Assembly (NCBI GenBank): GCA_002339675.1
Contig: DDKB01000020.1
Location: 39,031 to 103,030, forward strand
From: Stutzerimonas stutzeri
GTDB lineage: Bacteria > Pseudomonadota > Gammaproteobacteria > Pseudomonadales > Pseudomonadaceae
Length of the DNA stretch: 64,000 nt
Reading direction: 5' to 3'
Below the pieces are notes generated by a model that ran no database searches, was not told the DNA's origin, and saw nothing but the letters and a program-made list of their open reading frames with translations. Positions 32,823-41,462 of the stretch are shown piece after piece; the first letter of the stretch is position 1; every line of letters begins with the position of its first letter. The translations under genes were made by a program, and so were the position numbers.

Positions 32823-33156
32823 TCAGGCTGGGAGGAGTTGGCCCTTGGGCGAACCCAGTGGAGAGAAAGGCGCGCACTTAATCAGCGGTACTTCGTCAAT
32901 GAACTCGGTGACAGGATGGCGCTCGTCGATGCGCGAGGCGATGACCTCGCCATCGGCCAAGCAGAGCACTCGGTTGATCGAAAAGAAGCCGCCGTACCAT
33001 CGTCGACGTGCACGCCGCCGTGCTATGGCGATTTTCGCCGGTCGGGTAATAACGGCTTTTGCCGTTGGCCGTATGGGCAAGGCGCTGCGACAGACTGCTG
33101 TTCGGCTCCTTGCTTGGGAAAGGAAAAGTCCTGCGGATCGGTGTGCCCGCGGCCAT
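32823..33156 (-). pseudogene. Frameshifted, truncated remnant of a VgrG-linked peptidase-like effector
   Basis: Directly downstream of vgrG (37 bases after its stop), an ATG at 33156 opens MAAGTPIRRTFPFPSKEP...SRYYPTGENRH in one frame. Around 33000-33030 the sense appears to move to a second frame (GGVHVDDGTAA) and then to a third, INRVLCLADGEVIASRIDERHPVTEFIDEVPLIKCAPFS, which ends at 32823. Codon use in the last segment is clearly coding-like. The pattern YYP.G..R..HGGVH...GT.....V.C.ADGEV resembles M23-peptidase-like proteins often encoded beside vgrG; that family match is from memory. The reading frame is broken at least twice and the C-terminal part is missing, so it should be non-functional unless sequencing errors are involved. 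Confidence 0.5.
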
Positions 33157-33192
33157 AGCGGACCCTGCCCGACGGGCACCCTTGTCCCTTTC

Positions 33193-35289
33193 TCAGCCCG
33201 AAAAACTGAGCGAGCGCCTGTGCCGCTGCGGCTTGCCGCCCGCTTGCGCTTGCGCCTGCGCCTGCTGCAGCAGGTCGCCGGCCTTGTCGCTATCCGCCAT
33301 CCCCGGCAGCACGGGCGGTTTGATCTTGATGCCCGAGCCCTTGCCAGGCGCACCACCGGCATTGATCTTGATTAGCGGGCCGGACAGGGTAATGCCGCCC
33401 GGGTCGAGCTTGATGAAGCTGCCACCGGCCTGCAGGGTCAGCTCGGTGCCGGCTTCGATGACCAGTTTCTGGCCGGCCTTGAGGTGGATCTCTCGGCCGG
33501 CTTGGGTGAGCTGGGCGGTGTCGAGCCTGACGTGCTGGTTTTGGCCGACAGTAAGGTGGTCGTCGAGTTTGACTTCGACCTTGCGGTCGCCCCCAACGGT
33601 CAGGTGTTCTTCGGCGTGCAGTTCGGCGTAGCTGTTCTTTTCGACGGTGTCGTGGCGTTCGTGTCCGACGCGAATTTTCTGGTCATGTTCGATGTGTTCG
33701 TCCCAGTCGCGCTGGGCGTGCAGATAGATCTGCTCGGCGCCTTTGCGGTCTTCGATACGCAATTCGTTGTAGCCACCGCCCCCGGGGCTGCTGAGCGTCT
33801 TGAAAACGCTGCGGGTCTTGTGTGCCGGCAAATCGTAGGGGACTTGGTGTTCGGCGTGGTGGAGGCAGCCGGTCACCAAGGGTTGGTCAGGGTCCGCCTC
33901 GAGAAAGCTAACCAGCACTTCCATGCCCACGCGCGGGATGGCGATACCGCCATAGCCGTCTCCGGCCCAGCTGTTGGAGACACGCAGCCAGCAGCTGGTT
34001 TTGTCGTCCGCCTGGCCTTCACGGTCCCAAAAAAATTGCACCTTGATGCGACCGTACTCATCGCAATGGACCTCTTCGCCAACGGGGCCAGTGACGACGG
34101 CGGTCTGGGCGCCAAGCACGCGAGGCTTTGGGTGGTTCAGGGCGGGTCGGTACGGAACATCCCACGGGGTCGCGACGAAGTGGTTGCGATAGCCTTGGGT
34201 GAACCGATCGGTGGCTGAAGTCAGGTCGTTTGCCGAATGGGCTGTATGGGATCGCGCGTGCTCAACTGAGCCATCGGTGATCGACTCCTCCAGCACCTGC
34301 GGCTGTTTACCTTCGTGAATCACCTCGGTCAGCAGCCAGAGGTCGTTCCATTCCTGGCGGGGGTGATCGGAGATTTCCAACAGGTGACCGCTGACGAGTG
34401 CGGGCTGGTCGCTGCGCCCTTCAGCCCGCCGATAGTCGGCACGGTGGCGTTCCAGGGCACGCTGAGAGAGATGCTTGCCGCGGGTGCGGTCCATGAAGCG
34501 CCCTGGGTAGTCGTAATCTTCCAGGTCAGGTCCTGGTGCGCTCTGCTGGCCGGAACCCTGGTGGCCGGCTTCCATCACCAGGCGCGGCTGCTGGAAATCA
34601 TAGTCGCGCCGGCTGACGCGGTTGGTACGGGTCTCCAGACGCACGGAGAAGCGCTTGATCACAGGTTCGTCGGCGACCAGTCCGCTGTCCGGCAGGTACG
34701 CGGTGGGCTGGCCAAGTTTGGGAAAGCTCGTCTGGTCATCACCGAACACCAGTACATGACCCTGCGGGTTGTGCTCGAAGTGATAGTGGATGCCTTCTTC
34801 CTCACAGAGGCGCTGGACGAAGTGCAGGTCGGATTCGTCGTACTGGGTGCAGTAGTCGCGCTCGGGATAGACCACTGGGCCGAGCTGGAAGCGATAGGCG
34901 TTCGCCTGGATGCCATGGCGTTCTAGCACCTGGGCGATGATCTGCGGCACGGTCAGGTGCTGAAAGATGCGCTGATCGGTACGGTGCGTGAGGTAGGCAA
35001 GCTGCGGAACGAGGGTCACGCGGTAGCGGGTCAGGCGTTTGCCGGACTCGCCCTGTGCGACCCGATGGATCAACCCGTGAATGCCTCCGCCGGCCGGGGA
35101 GAGCGCCAGGAACGCTGGCTTGTGCAGCAGGCTCTGCAGATCCAGATCGGGGCGTTCGCTGATCAGCTCAAGATCGAAACGATAGGGTTGGCTGATGGCT
35201 TCACGACCGGTGAACGCGAGTACCTGCAAGTCGTGCTCGACGCCTTCGATAGTGAGGCTGAAATGGGTGTCGTTGGCCGCGTTGAACAT
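33193..35289 (-). CDS. vgrG: T6SS spike protein VgrG/TssI (distal copy)
   Basis: Trimeric tip of the T6SS tube that carries effectors. The 698-aa protein has the gp27-like N-terminal half (MFNAANDTHFSLTIEGVEHDLQVL, SEKPDL-type region, YCTQYDESDLHFVQRLCEEEGIHYHFEH), the gp5 OB-fold (VVTGPVGEEVHCDEYGRIKVQFFWDREG, GYGGIAIPRVGMEVLVSFLEADPDQPLVTGC) and the beta-helix spike (HLTVGGDRKVEVKLDDHLTVGQNQHV). It ends with a short Gln/Ala-rich basic tail (QQAQAQAQAGGKPQRHRR) and no catalytic extension. AAGGA precedes the ATG. It is 20 bases after the kinase gene, last intact gene of the island, and is followed by a decayed cargo gene. Confidence 0.96.
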   Translation of the reverse strand: MFNAANDTHFSLTIEGVEHDLQVLAFTGREAISQPYRFDLELISERPDLDLQSLLHKPAFLALSPAGGGIHGLIHRVAQGESGKRLTRYRVTLVPQLAYLTHRTDQRIFQHLTVPQIIAQVLERHGIQANAYRFQLGPVVYPERDYCTQYDESDLHFVQRLCEEEGIHYHFEHNPQGHVLVFGDDQTSFPKLGQPTAYLPDSGLVADEPVIKRFSVRLETRTNRVSRRDYDFQQPRLVMEAGHQGSGQQSAPGPDLEDYDYPGRFMDRTRGKHLSQRALERHRADYRRAEGRSDQPALVSGHLLEISDHPRQEWNDLWLLTEVIHEGKQPQVLEESITDGSVEHARSHTAHSANDLTSATDRFTQGYRNHFVATPWDVPYRPALNHPKPRVLGAQTAVVTGPVGEEVHCDEYGRIKVQFFWDREGQADDKTSCWLRVSNSWAGDGYGGIAIPRVGMEVLVSFLEADPDQPLVTGCLHHAEHQVPYDLPAHKTRSVFKTLSSPGGGGYNELRIEDRKGAEQIYLHAQRDWDEHIEHDQKIRVGHERHDTVEKNSYAELHAEEHLTVGGDRKVEVKLDDHLTVGQNQHVRLDTAQLTQAGREIHLKAGQKLVIEAGTELTLQAGGSFIKLDPGGITLSGPLIKINAGGAPGKGSGIKIKPPVLPGMADSDKAGDLLQQAQAQAQAGGKPQRHRRSLSFSG

Positions 35290-35309
35290 GGCGCTTCCTT
35301 GTTCTCATG

Positions 35310-36296
35310 TCATCCGTGGGTGCGCCCGAACCAGCGCCGCAGGCGGCTGGGTGCCGGGCGGCAAAAGATATTCGCTAGTTGGGTCAAGCTGGCTGTGCGC
35401 TCATGAGCGTCAAACGCCAGTGCTGCGCGCAGTGCGGGCCAGCCATGAGCCAGGTTCGGCGGTTGACGCAATTCTTTATCCAGAGCCATCGCTTTTGCCT
35501 GCTTGGCACTCAGGCGCCGGAACGGGTGGCGTCCACTGGCCATTTCATAAAGCAGGCAGCCAAGTGCATACACATCGCTGGCCTCAGATGGCTCGGCGCC
35601 GTCAAGGAGTTCGGGAGCTGCATAGCGCGTGGTCCAGGCCTTGAAGCGGTTGCGAGACAGCCGCGGCAGGCGTTTGAGTACGCCCTCGATCGGCTGGCCG
35701 AGGCCGTAGTCGAACAAGCGCAGCCCGTCCTGCGCGAGTATTACGTTGCTTGGTTTGATGTCACCGTGAATCACGCCGCGACTATGGGAGTAGGCCAGCG
35801 CTTCGGTCAGCGGCACGGCAATGTCGCGCAACTCGTCCCAGGTGAGACCTTCGGGGCGTTCGCTGAGCAACTGGTCGAGGGTTGGCCCCTTGAGCAATTC
35901 GAGGGTGATGAAGGCGCGCTGGCTGGCCGCATCCACGTCGAAACCATACAGCCGCACGACATGGCGGTGGCTCAGCCGTGCGGTCAGGGCGAACTCTGTG
36001 TAGAGCAGCGCATGGGCGTCGGGGTACTCGGCGAAATCATCGCTCAGCGTTTTGAGCGCGACATAGGGGTCCGGGTCGCCAAACTGTTCGCGCAGCAGGT
36101 CCCGAGCACGGTATACGGCGCCCATGCCGCCGACGCCAAGTAGCCGTTCGATCAGGTAGCGCCCGCCTAGGACCTGCGGCAGCTCGCCGGTACTGATGGC
36201 CGGTGGTGCCGGAGCGCCCTGCGCTGCAGCGGCCGTGGAAGCGAAGGCGAAGTAGGTCAGGTCCGAAGCCGGTTCGGCGCGCAGGGGCTCGTTCAT
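35310..36296 (-). CDS. stk1: T6SS-associated Ser/Thr protein kinase (Stk1/PpkA type)
   Basis: Kinase of the threonine-phosphorylation pathway that activates T6SS through the FHA protein. The 328-aa product has a ~40-residue Ala/Pro-rich N-terminus, glycine loop GVGGMG (54-59), Lys82 in VALKTL, catalytic loop HGDIKPSN (His177, Asp179, Asn184) and DYG (196-198) in place of DFG. HGD instead of HRD makes it a non-RD kinase, so activation-loop phosphorylation may not be needed. No transmembrane segment or periplasmic domain is present, unlike PpkA of HSI-I; length matches the soluble Stk1 of HSI-II. The start overlaps the phosphatase gene by four bases. Confidence 0.93.
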   Translation of the reverse strand: MNEPLRAEPASDLTYFAFASTAAAAQGAPAPPAISTGELPQVLGGRYLIERLLGVGGMGAVYRARDLLREQFGDPDPYVALKTLSDDFAEYPDAHALLYTEFALTARLSHRHVVRLYGFDVDAASQRAFITLELLKGPTLDQLLSERPEGLTWDELRDIAVPLTEALAYSHSRGVIHGDIKPSNVILAQDGLRLFDYGLGQPIEGVLKRLPRLSRNRFKAWTTRYAAPELLDGAEPSEASDVYALGCLLYEMASGRHPFRRLSAKQAKAMALDKELRQPPNLAHGWPALRAALAFDAHERTASLTQLANIFCRPAPSRLRRWFGRTHG

Positions 36297-37030
36297 CGGC
36301 GTACGACCACCGCGCTGAGGTTGTCCCGCGCCGGACCGTCCATGGCTTGGTCGAACAGCCGTTGCAGCGCCAGCGCCGTGGACGGCGAATTGAGGGCCGC
36401 ACCCAGTGCGTCTGGCGACAGGCTCTGGTAGAGCCCGTCACTGCACAGCAGCAGGGTATCGCCTGGATAAACGTCGAACTCGAGGATATCCAGCACCAGT
36501 TGTTCACTGGCGCCTATCGCGCGGGTGAGCGCATGCGCAGCGGGGTGACGTGCCGCCTCCTCCTGACTTAGCTTCTGGTCGTCGACCAGTTGCTGTAGCA
36601 GCGAATGATCACGCGAGAGCTGGTAGAGACGGCCGCCACGCCAGAGATAGCAGCGACTGTCACCTGCCCAGACACATGCGGCACGATTGCTTTCCATCAG
36701 CAGGGCGACCACCGTACTGCCGGTCACCGGATCGGGGCGGTCGGCAGTGACCGTCAGTTCCTGGCCGAGCCTGCGGTTGAGGTCGTGCAGACAGCGGCGC
36801 AGGTTGGCTAGGCGTTCGGCCAAGGTACCTGGCGGAAGTTCGGCCAGTTGCTCGACGATCAGGCGGCTGGCGAGCGCGCCGTTGTGGTGGCCGCCCATTC
36901 CATCCGCCACGACCCAAAGGCCTTGCTCGGGGAGGTCGAGAAAGGCGTCTTCATTGCGAACGCGGACTTTGCCCGTATCGGTCCGCGCGGCGCTGCGCCA
37001 GCTGTACGCCAGGCTCGCAGTGGCTGACAT
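36293..37030 (-). CDS. stp1: T6SS-associated PP2C-type Ser/Thr phosphatase
   Basis: Antagonist of the T6SS kinase. The 245-aa PP2C (PPM) protein has all metal-binding motifs: RVRNEDAF (Arg23/Asn26/Asp28 region), VVADGMGGH (Asp43), VWAGDSRCYL, LLCSDGLYQ and the terminal DNLSAVVVRR. Single domain, soluble. Its ATG overlaps the tssM stop by one base and its 3' end overlaps the kinase gene by four, so phosphatase and kinase are produced together. Confidence 0.95.
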   Translation of the reverse strand: MSATASLAYSWRSAARTDTGKVRVRNEDAFLDLPEQGLWVVADGMGGHHNGALASRLIVEQLAELPPGTLAERLANLRRCLHDLNRRLGQELTVTADRPDPVTGSTVVALLMESNRAACVWAGDSRCYLWRGGRLYQLSRDHSLLQQLVDDQKLSQEEAARHPAAHALTRAIGASEQLVLDILEFDVYPGDTLLLCSDGLYQSLSPDALGAALNSPSTALALQRLFDQAMDGPARDNLSAVVVRR

Positions 37031-40000
37031 TACAGGGTCGCCGGAAGTTTGAAGTCGCGCAGCACGGCGATGTCGAACGGGTTCGGCGAACGCTGGCTGT
37101 GTAACAGGTAGTTGGCGTTGCGGCCGCCCAGATTGGCCTTGAGCATCAGCACGTCGCGACCGCTGTGGTAGTCGACCTGCATCAGATCCAGCAGGCGGAA
37201 TAGTGACCAGGGGCCGGTGTTCTTCTCGATGCCCACACGACGGCCGCCAAGTTCTTCGACCACCAGGCTGGTGCGGCCTTCCTCTGCGTCGGCTGGCCAG
37301 CTGAAGGCTGTCTGCACGATCGGGCCGTGGCGGTACTCCATCTGCTGATTGCCAAAGCGGAAGTCAGCGCGACCCAGGCTCGAATCGAGCGAGTAGGGCT
37401 CTAGCTTGAATCGGATCTGCGGCTCGTTCGGGGTTTCTGCGAAGAAACTGCGGCGGATGGTTTGCGCGTTGCTCATCTGCGACAGGAACTCGCGTGACAG
37501 GGGCAAGCCACGGCCGTCGACTCGACGAAGCTGATATTGGCCAGCGCTCCCGCTGACGAATGCCTTCAGGTAGCGATCAAAGAACCCGTCAGCCACACCT
37601 TGCGCCTTAAAGAACTCCCGGAAGTCAGCAATGGCGACGTCGCTCTCGCTGTGTGCGCTGAATGGATAGCGCTGGCGTAGGGAACCTTTGTAGAACGCGT
37701 ACAGTTCGCTCTGGTAGCGCTGGTTGAGGTAGTGGTAGGCGTCGTTCAGGACCAGCGTCCAGCTGTTTTCGGCGAGCAGGCCGAGCCAGTTGCCGATCGG
37801 TTGCGGTAAGCGGGCTGCGCTGGCGCGCAACTGGTTGATGGCGTCACGCTGACCAGCCATGCGCGCCTTGGCGAGTTCGAACGCCGCCTGATCAGGCGCA
37901 CTGGCGTGGGCCAGACTGGCCAGTTGCAATTGCAGTGCATCGAGGGCTTGCAGCGTTGGCGCCAGCTCGGCGCTGGCGCCTGCGTTGTCGTCGAGCAAAC
38001 GATGCAGCGGCTCGAAACGGCGCTCGAGTGTTTTGCGCGCCGTGTCAGGCAGGTTCCTGGCCAACGCGACCTGAGCCTGCTCGGCAGCGGCTGATGCCAG
38101 CTTGGCGGCTTTGCCCAGCTTACCGTCAGCGCCCCTGAGTGCGTCGGCGGTTTCTGCAGCATCGCCTGCGGTGTCAGCCGCGCCGGCAAAACGGGTGTTG
38201 TCGCGCACTTCGACCAGCAGTTGCAGCAGCGGTGAGTTGGCTGCGCTCAGCCCGCTGAGCAATGTCGCGCCCTGGCCTGCACCCGTGATTGGCTCCAGTG
38301 CCAGTTGCGCGACTGCTTCGCTCCAATAATTGGCGTAGTCGCGGAAATAGAGCTGCTCCATCTCGCCCATCAGGCGTCCGAGATCTTTCAGGCTCAAGCT
38401 GTCGCCTTCGCCGAGCACCCAGTTGTCGCGCAGGATCTCGCGCACCAGGTCGCTACCCTGGGCGACGTAGAATTTCTGATAGCCATTCTGGGTATAGAAA
38501 CCCGGGATGGTGTAGTCACTGCCGCTGAACAGCGCGCCCTGCGGCCCCAGACGCTGACTGAAGCGGTAGTCGGGCAGGCTGCGGGCTTGATCGCGCAACA
38601 TGCGATAGACGACCGTGGCCAGCGACTCATTGCGCAGCACCTGGCGTGCCTCGGCGACGAGCTGGTCGTTGAGCGCATAAGGCGCGAAGCCGTCATTGAG
38701 TAGCCGCTCGAAATGGGTGTTGAGTCCGTTCTGCGCGACCGCGTTGCCGGCGTAGCGCAGCGACCAGTCGGCAGCCATCCAGTCCTTGAGGAAACTGGCG
38801 TCGCGACGCGCTTCCAGGTTGAGCATCAGGTAAGCGCGCAGGCTGCCAAGCAGGCGCTCCCGATCGTTGAGATTGGCACGGATCTGGGCTTCGAGCTGGT
38901 GCGCCACGCGAGGCAGCAGCAGGGTCTCGAGCTCACGGCGGTAGGCCTGGTGAACGGTGGGATCGACTGCCTCACCTTGATAAAGCCCGCCGCGTTGCAA
39001 GTAGGACACGTCTGCCTTATCGGGAAACACCTGGGTGGCGGCATAGCTGGTATCCAGCGCCTTGAGCGTACGCAGTGCATCGTCTTGAGCCGTAATGCTC
39101 TGATGCTCGCGGCCCAGCTGGTCGGCGAGGCCGCGCAGCTGCTCAAGCCGTTCATGGTTGTTGGAGAAGCCATTGGCCCAAAGCGCGCCGAACAGCGCCA
39201 GGCAGGCGAAACCGGTGGCATACAGGGCGCGCTGGCCCCAATCGATGCGGCGTACTTCCTTCTGATCGAGACCGGCGAGGTCGGCTTCGGGGAAGATCAC
39301 ACGGCTGAGCAAGTGATTGATGAAGCGAGCGCGTCCGCTGCGGAATGTCGGCAACGCGCTGCTCGACAGACCAAGGTTGCGACCTATGCCGCTGGTGAGC
39401 GGATCGAGCCCACCTTGGAGTTGCGGTGCGCTGGTGAGGTAGAAACCACGCAGCTGGCTGGCCCGCTGGTAGCGGTTGCCTGAGAACGCCAGCTCGACGA
39501 ACAGGCATAAACGCTCGCCAATCTGGCCAAGCTGGTGCGGGAAATCGAGGATACGACCCCTGCGCTGGGTGTCGCGCTCTTGATGCATGCGCAGGATGAC
39601 CTGGCTGTTTAGCCGGCGCAGCAGCTCCTCGAATTCATTCCGAACGACGTTGACGTCGGTACCATCCTGCTCCTTGCGGAAGCTCGCGCCGAGCACCTGA
39701 TCGCTTTCCTCGCGCGAAAGTTGGTCGAAGAACTCGTCGAAGCCAAGCACCTTGTCCGCTTTGCTCAGCACCAGATAAACCGGTACGTCGGCACCCAGGC
39801 GCTGGTGAACTTCGTGTAGGCGCTGACGGCTCTGCCGCGCCAGCGTTTCGAGCTCCAGTTCGCTCGCGTGCAGCAGCTGCTCGACCGGGATGTTGATCAG
39901 CACACCATTGAGCGGGCGGGCACGGCGGCGGCGCAGCAGGCCGAGTAGTGTTTCCCAGGCCTTGCCATCGACACCCGAGTCGGGCTGAGTCAGGTAGCGG

Positions 40001-40569
40001 CCGGCCGTATCGATCAGCACGGCATGGTCGGCGAAGTACCAGTCTGCGTAACGGGTGCCTGAGACATCCTTGGTCAGTCGCTGGTTTTCACCGCGGTTGA
40101 GCGGAAAGTCCAAGCCGGAAAAATCCAGCAATGAGGTTTTGCCGCTGCCTTGAGGACCGAGCAGCAAATACCAGGGCAGGTCGTTGCGCCATTTCTCGCT
40201 GCGGCCGCGGTACAGGCTCGAACTCTTCAGGGTACGAACGGCGTCGCGGTAGCGCTGGCTCAGGATGCCTTGCTCTTCGCTGACCAAGCCTTCACGGCGA
40301 AGCCGCTCCTGAACCTCTTCGTCGCTGGCTTCGGCCTGCTTGCGACGAGTGCTATGCCAGCTGGCGAACACGATGAACAGGCCCCAGACCAGGCAGAGGC
40401 CGGCGATGGTCAGCAGGCGACTGCTGGACGACTCCCAGAACTTATAGTCATTTACCGCCAGCAGCGGCCCAGCGAGCCACACGAGCAGGGCCAACACCAG
40501 CAAGACGCACAGGCTCCATACCCAGGTCTTGCGGAAAAACGCGGCAAGCTTGCCGAAAAAAACCTTCAT
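37030..40569 (-). CDS. tssM: T6SS membrane-complex protein TssM (IcmF)
   Basis: Large inner-membrane ATP-binding protein that with TssL and TssJ spans the envelope. The 1179-aa protein has two N-terminal transmembrane helices (about 17-37 and 52-70), a cytoplasmic domain with Walker A GPQGSGKTS (138-146) and LIDTAGRY, a third helix near residue 455 (ALYATGFACLALFGALWANGF), and a long periplasmic part ending in the TssJ-binding IcmF C-terminal region. Length and order are typical. It follows tssL by 15 bases. Confidence 0.97.
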   Translation of the reverse strand: MKVFFGKLAAFFRKTWVWSLCVLLVLALLVWLAGPLLAVNDYKFWESSSSRLLTIAGLCLVWGLFIVFASWHSTRRKQAEASDEEVQERLRREGLVSEEQGILSQRYRDAVRTLKSSSLYRGRSEKWRNDLPWYLLLGPQGSGKTSLLDFSGLDFPLNRGENQRLTKDVSGTRYADWYFADHAVLIDTAGRYLTQPDSGVDGKAWETLLGLLRRRRARPLNGVLINIPVEQLLHASELELETLARQSRQRLHEVHQRLGADVPVYLVLSKADKVLGFDEFFDQLSREESDQVLGASFRKEQDGTDVNVVRNEFEELLRRLNSQVILRMHQERDTQRRGRILDFPHQLGQIGERLCLFVELAFSGNRYQRASQLRGFYLTSAPQLQGGLDPLTSGIGRNLGLSSSALPTFRSGRARFINHLLSRVIFPEADLAGLDQKEVRRIDWGQRALYATGFACLALFGALWANGFSNNHERLEQLRGLADQLGREHQSITAQDDALRTLKALDTSYAATQVFPDKADVSYLQRGGLYQGEAVDPTVHQAYRRELETLLLPRVAHQLEAQIRANLNDRERLLGSLRAYLMLNLEARRDASFLKDWMAADWSLRYAGNAVAQNGLNTHFERLLNDGFAPYALNDQLVAEARQVLRNESLATVVYRMLRDQARSLPDYRFSQRLGPQGALFSGSDYTIPGFYTQNGYQKFYVAQGSDLVREILRDNWVLGEGDSLSLKDLGRLMGEMEQLYFRDYANYWSEAVAQLALEPITGAGQGATLLSGLSAANSPLLQLLVEVRDNTRFAGAADTAGDAAETADALRGADGKLGKAAKLASAAAEQAQVALARNLPDTARKTLERRFEPLHRLLDDNAGASAELAPTLQALDALQLQLASLAHASAPDQAAFELAKARMAGQRDAINQLRASAARLPQPIGNWLGLLAENSWTLVLNDAYHYLNQRYQSELYAFYKGSLRQRYPFSAHSESDVAIADFREFFKAQGVADGFFDRYLKAFVSGSAGQYQLRRVDGRGLPLSREFLSQMSNAQTIRRSFFAETPNEPQIRFKLEPYSLDSSLGRADFRFGNQQMEYRHGPIVQTAFSWPADAEEGRTSLVVEELGGRRVGIEKNTGPWSLFRLLDLMQVDYHSGRDVLMLKANLGGRNANYLLHSQRSPNPFDIAVLRDFKLPATL

Positions 40570-40584
40570 GGCAGTACGTCCTTG

Positions 40585-41457
40585 TTACGGCTTGGGCTCG
40601 ACCTGAACGGTCGGATCGACAGGTTGATACGGTTGCAGTACGGCATCGCGTTGCTCACCCAGCACCCAGGCGAAGCCCGCATACAGCGTTACCAGGCAGA
40701 TCAATGTAAACAGCGCGACCAGCCACCAAGGCACGATGCGCACCAGGCGCCGACGCGTATCGCGCAGCCCCTGCCAGTGCGGCGAGACCTCACGTGGCAC
40801 GTCGCCACGCAGCTGGCGGATCTGCCGGTAAAGACTGTCGCGTACCGCTTCGAGCTCGAGCATGCCGCGTGGCATCACTCGGTATTTGCCTTCGAAACCC
40901 AGCGACAAGCACAGATACATCAGTTCCAGCATCGGCAGGTGCTTGACCGGGTTGCGTGAGAGACGCTCGAGCAACTGAAAGAACTTCTCACCGCCGAAGG
41001 TCTCGTTGTGAAAGCTCGACAGCAGGCTCATCTGCGACCATTCGCTCTCGTTGCCCCAGGGCGTGGTCACCACCGCTTCGTCGATCGCGGTGCACAGCAC
41101 GTAACGGGCAGCCATCACCTGGCTGCTTTCGGCGCCGTCGTGCAGGGCGCGGTGCTCGAACAGCTTGAGTTCACCGGACAAACGCTGGTTGAGGGCGTGC
41201 AGGTCTTCGCCTTCGTAGCTGTGTTTGAGCCGCACCACTTCTGAAAGCAGCGAGGAAGCGGCTGCGACCAGCGGATTGAGGCTGATGTTGAAGGTTTCCG
41301 CCGGGCGCAGGCGCGCGGCATAGATCATCCGTTCCTCGAGCTGCTCGAATTTTGGTGGCGCGTTGAAGTCGGTCAGCGGGCTCTGTGCCGGTGCGTCGCC
41401 GTGGCGATTGAGGATGACCGTCTTGTCGTCCTGTCCGTAGTCCATTTCTCTGATCAT
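40585..41457 (-). CDS. tssL: T6SS membrane-complex protein TssL (DotU), short form
   Basis: IcmF partner in the inner membrane. The 290-aa product has the DotU cytoplasmic domain (LNPLVAAASSLLSEVVRLK, YVLCTAIDEAVVTTPWG, FGGEKFFQLLERLSRNP, LELMYLCLSLGFEGKYRV) and one C-terminal transmembrane helix (244-266), leaving a 24-residue periplasmic tail. It lacks the peptidoglycan-binding OmpA-like extension present in some TssL proteins, and no TagL-like gene is nearby, so cell-wall anchoring must come from elsewhere. It lies 5 bases after tssK. Confidence 0.96.
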   Translation of the reverse strand: MIREMDYGQDDKTVILNRHGDAPAQSPLTDFNAPPKFEQLEERMIYAARLRPAETFNISLNPLVAAASSLLSEVVRLKHSYEGEDLHALNQRLSGELKLFEHRALHDGAESSQVMAARYVLCTAIDEAVVTTPWGNESEWSQMSLLSSFHNETFGGEKFFQLLERLSRNPVKHLPMLELMYLCLSLGFEGKYRVMPRGMLELEAVRDSLYRQIRQLRGDVPREVSPHWQGLRDTRRRLVRIVPWWLVALFTLICLVTLYAGFAWVLGEQRDAVLQPYQPVDPTVQVEPKP

Positions 41458-41462
41458 GTCGG

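Noticed and set aside
32737..33375. 212-codon plus-strand frame antisense to the effector remnant
   Set aside because: Low-information Arg-rich sequence overlapping the end of vgrG; the minus strand has coding-like codon use instead.
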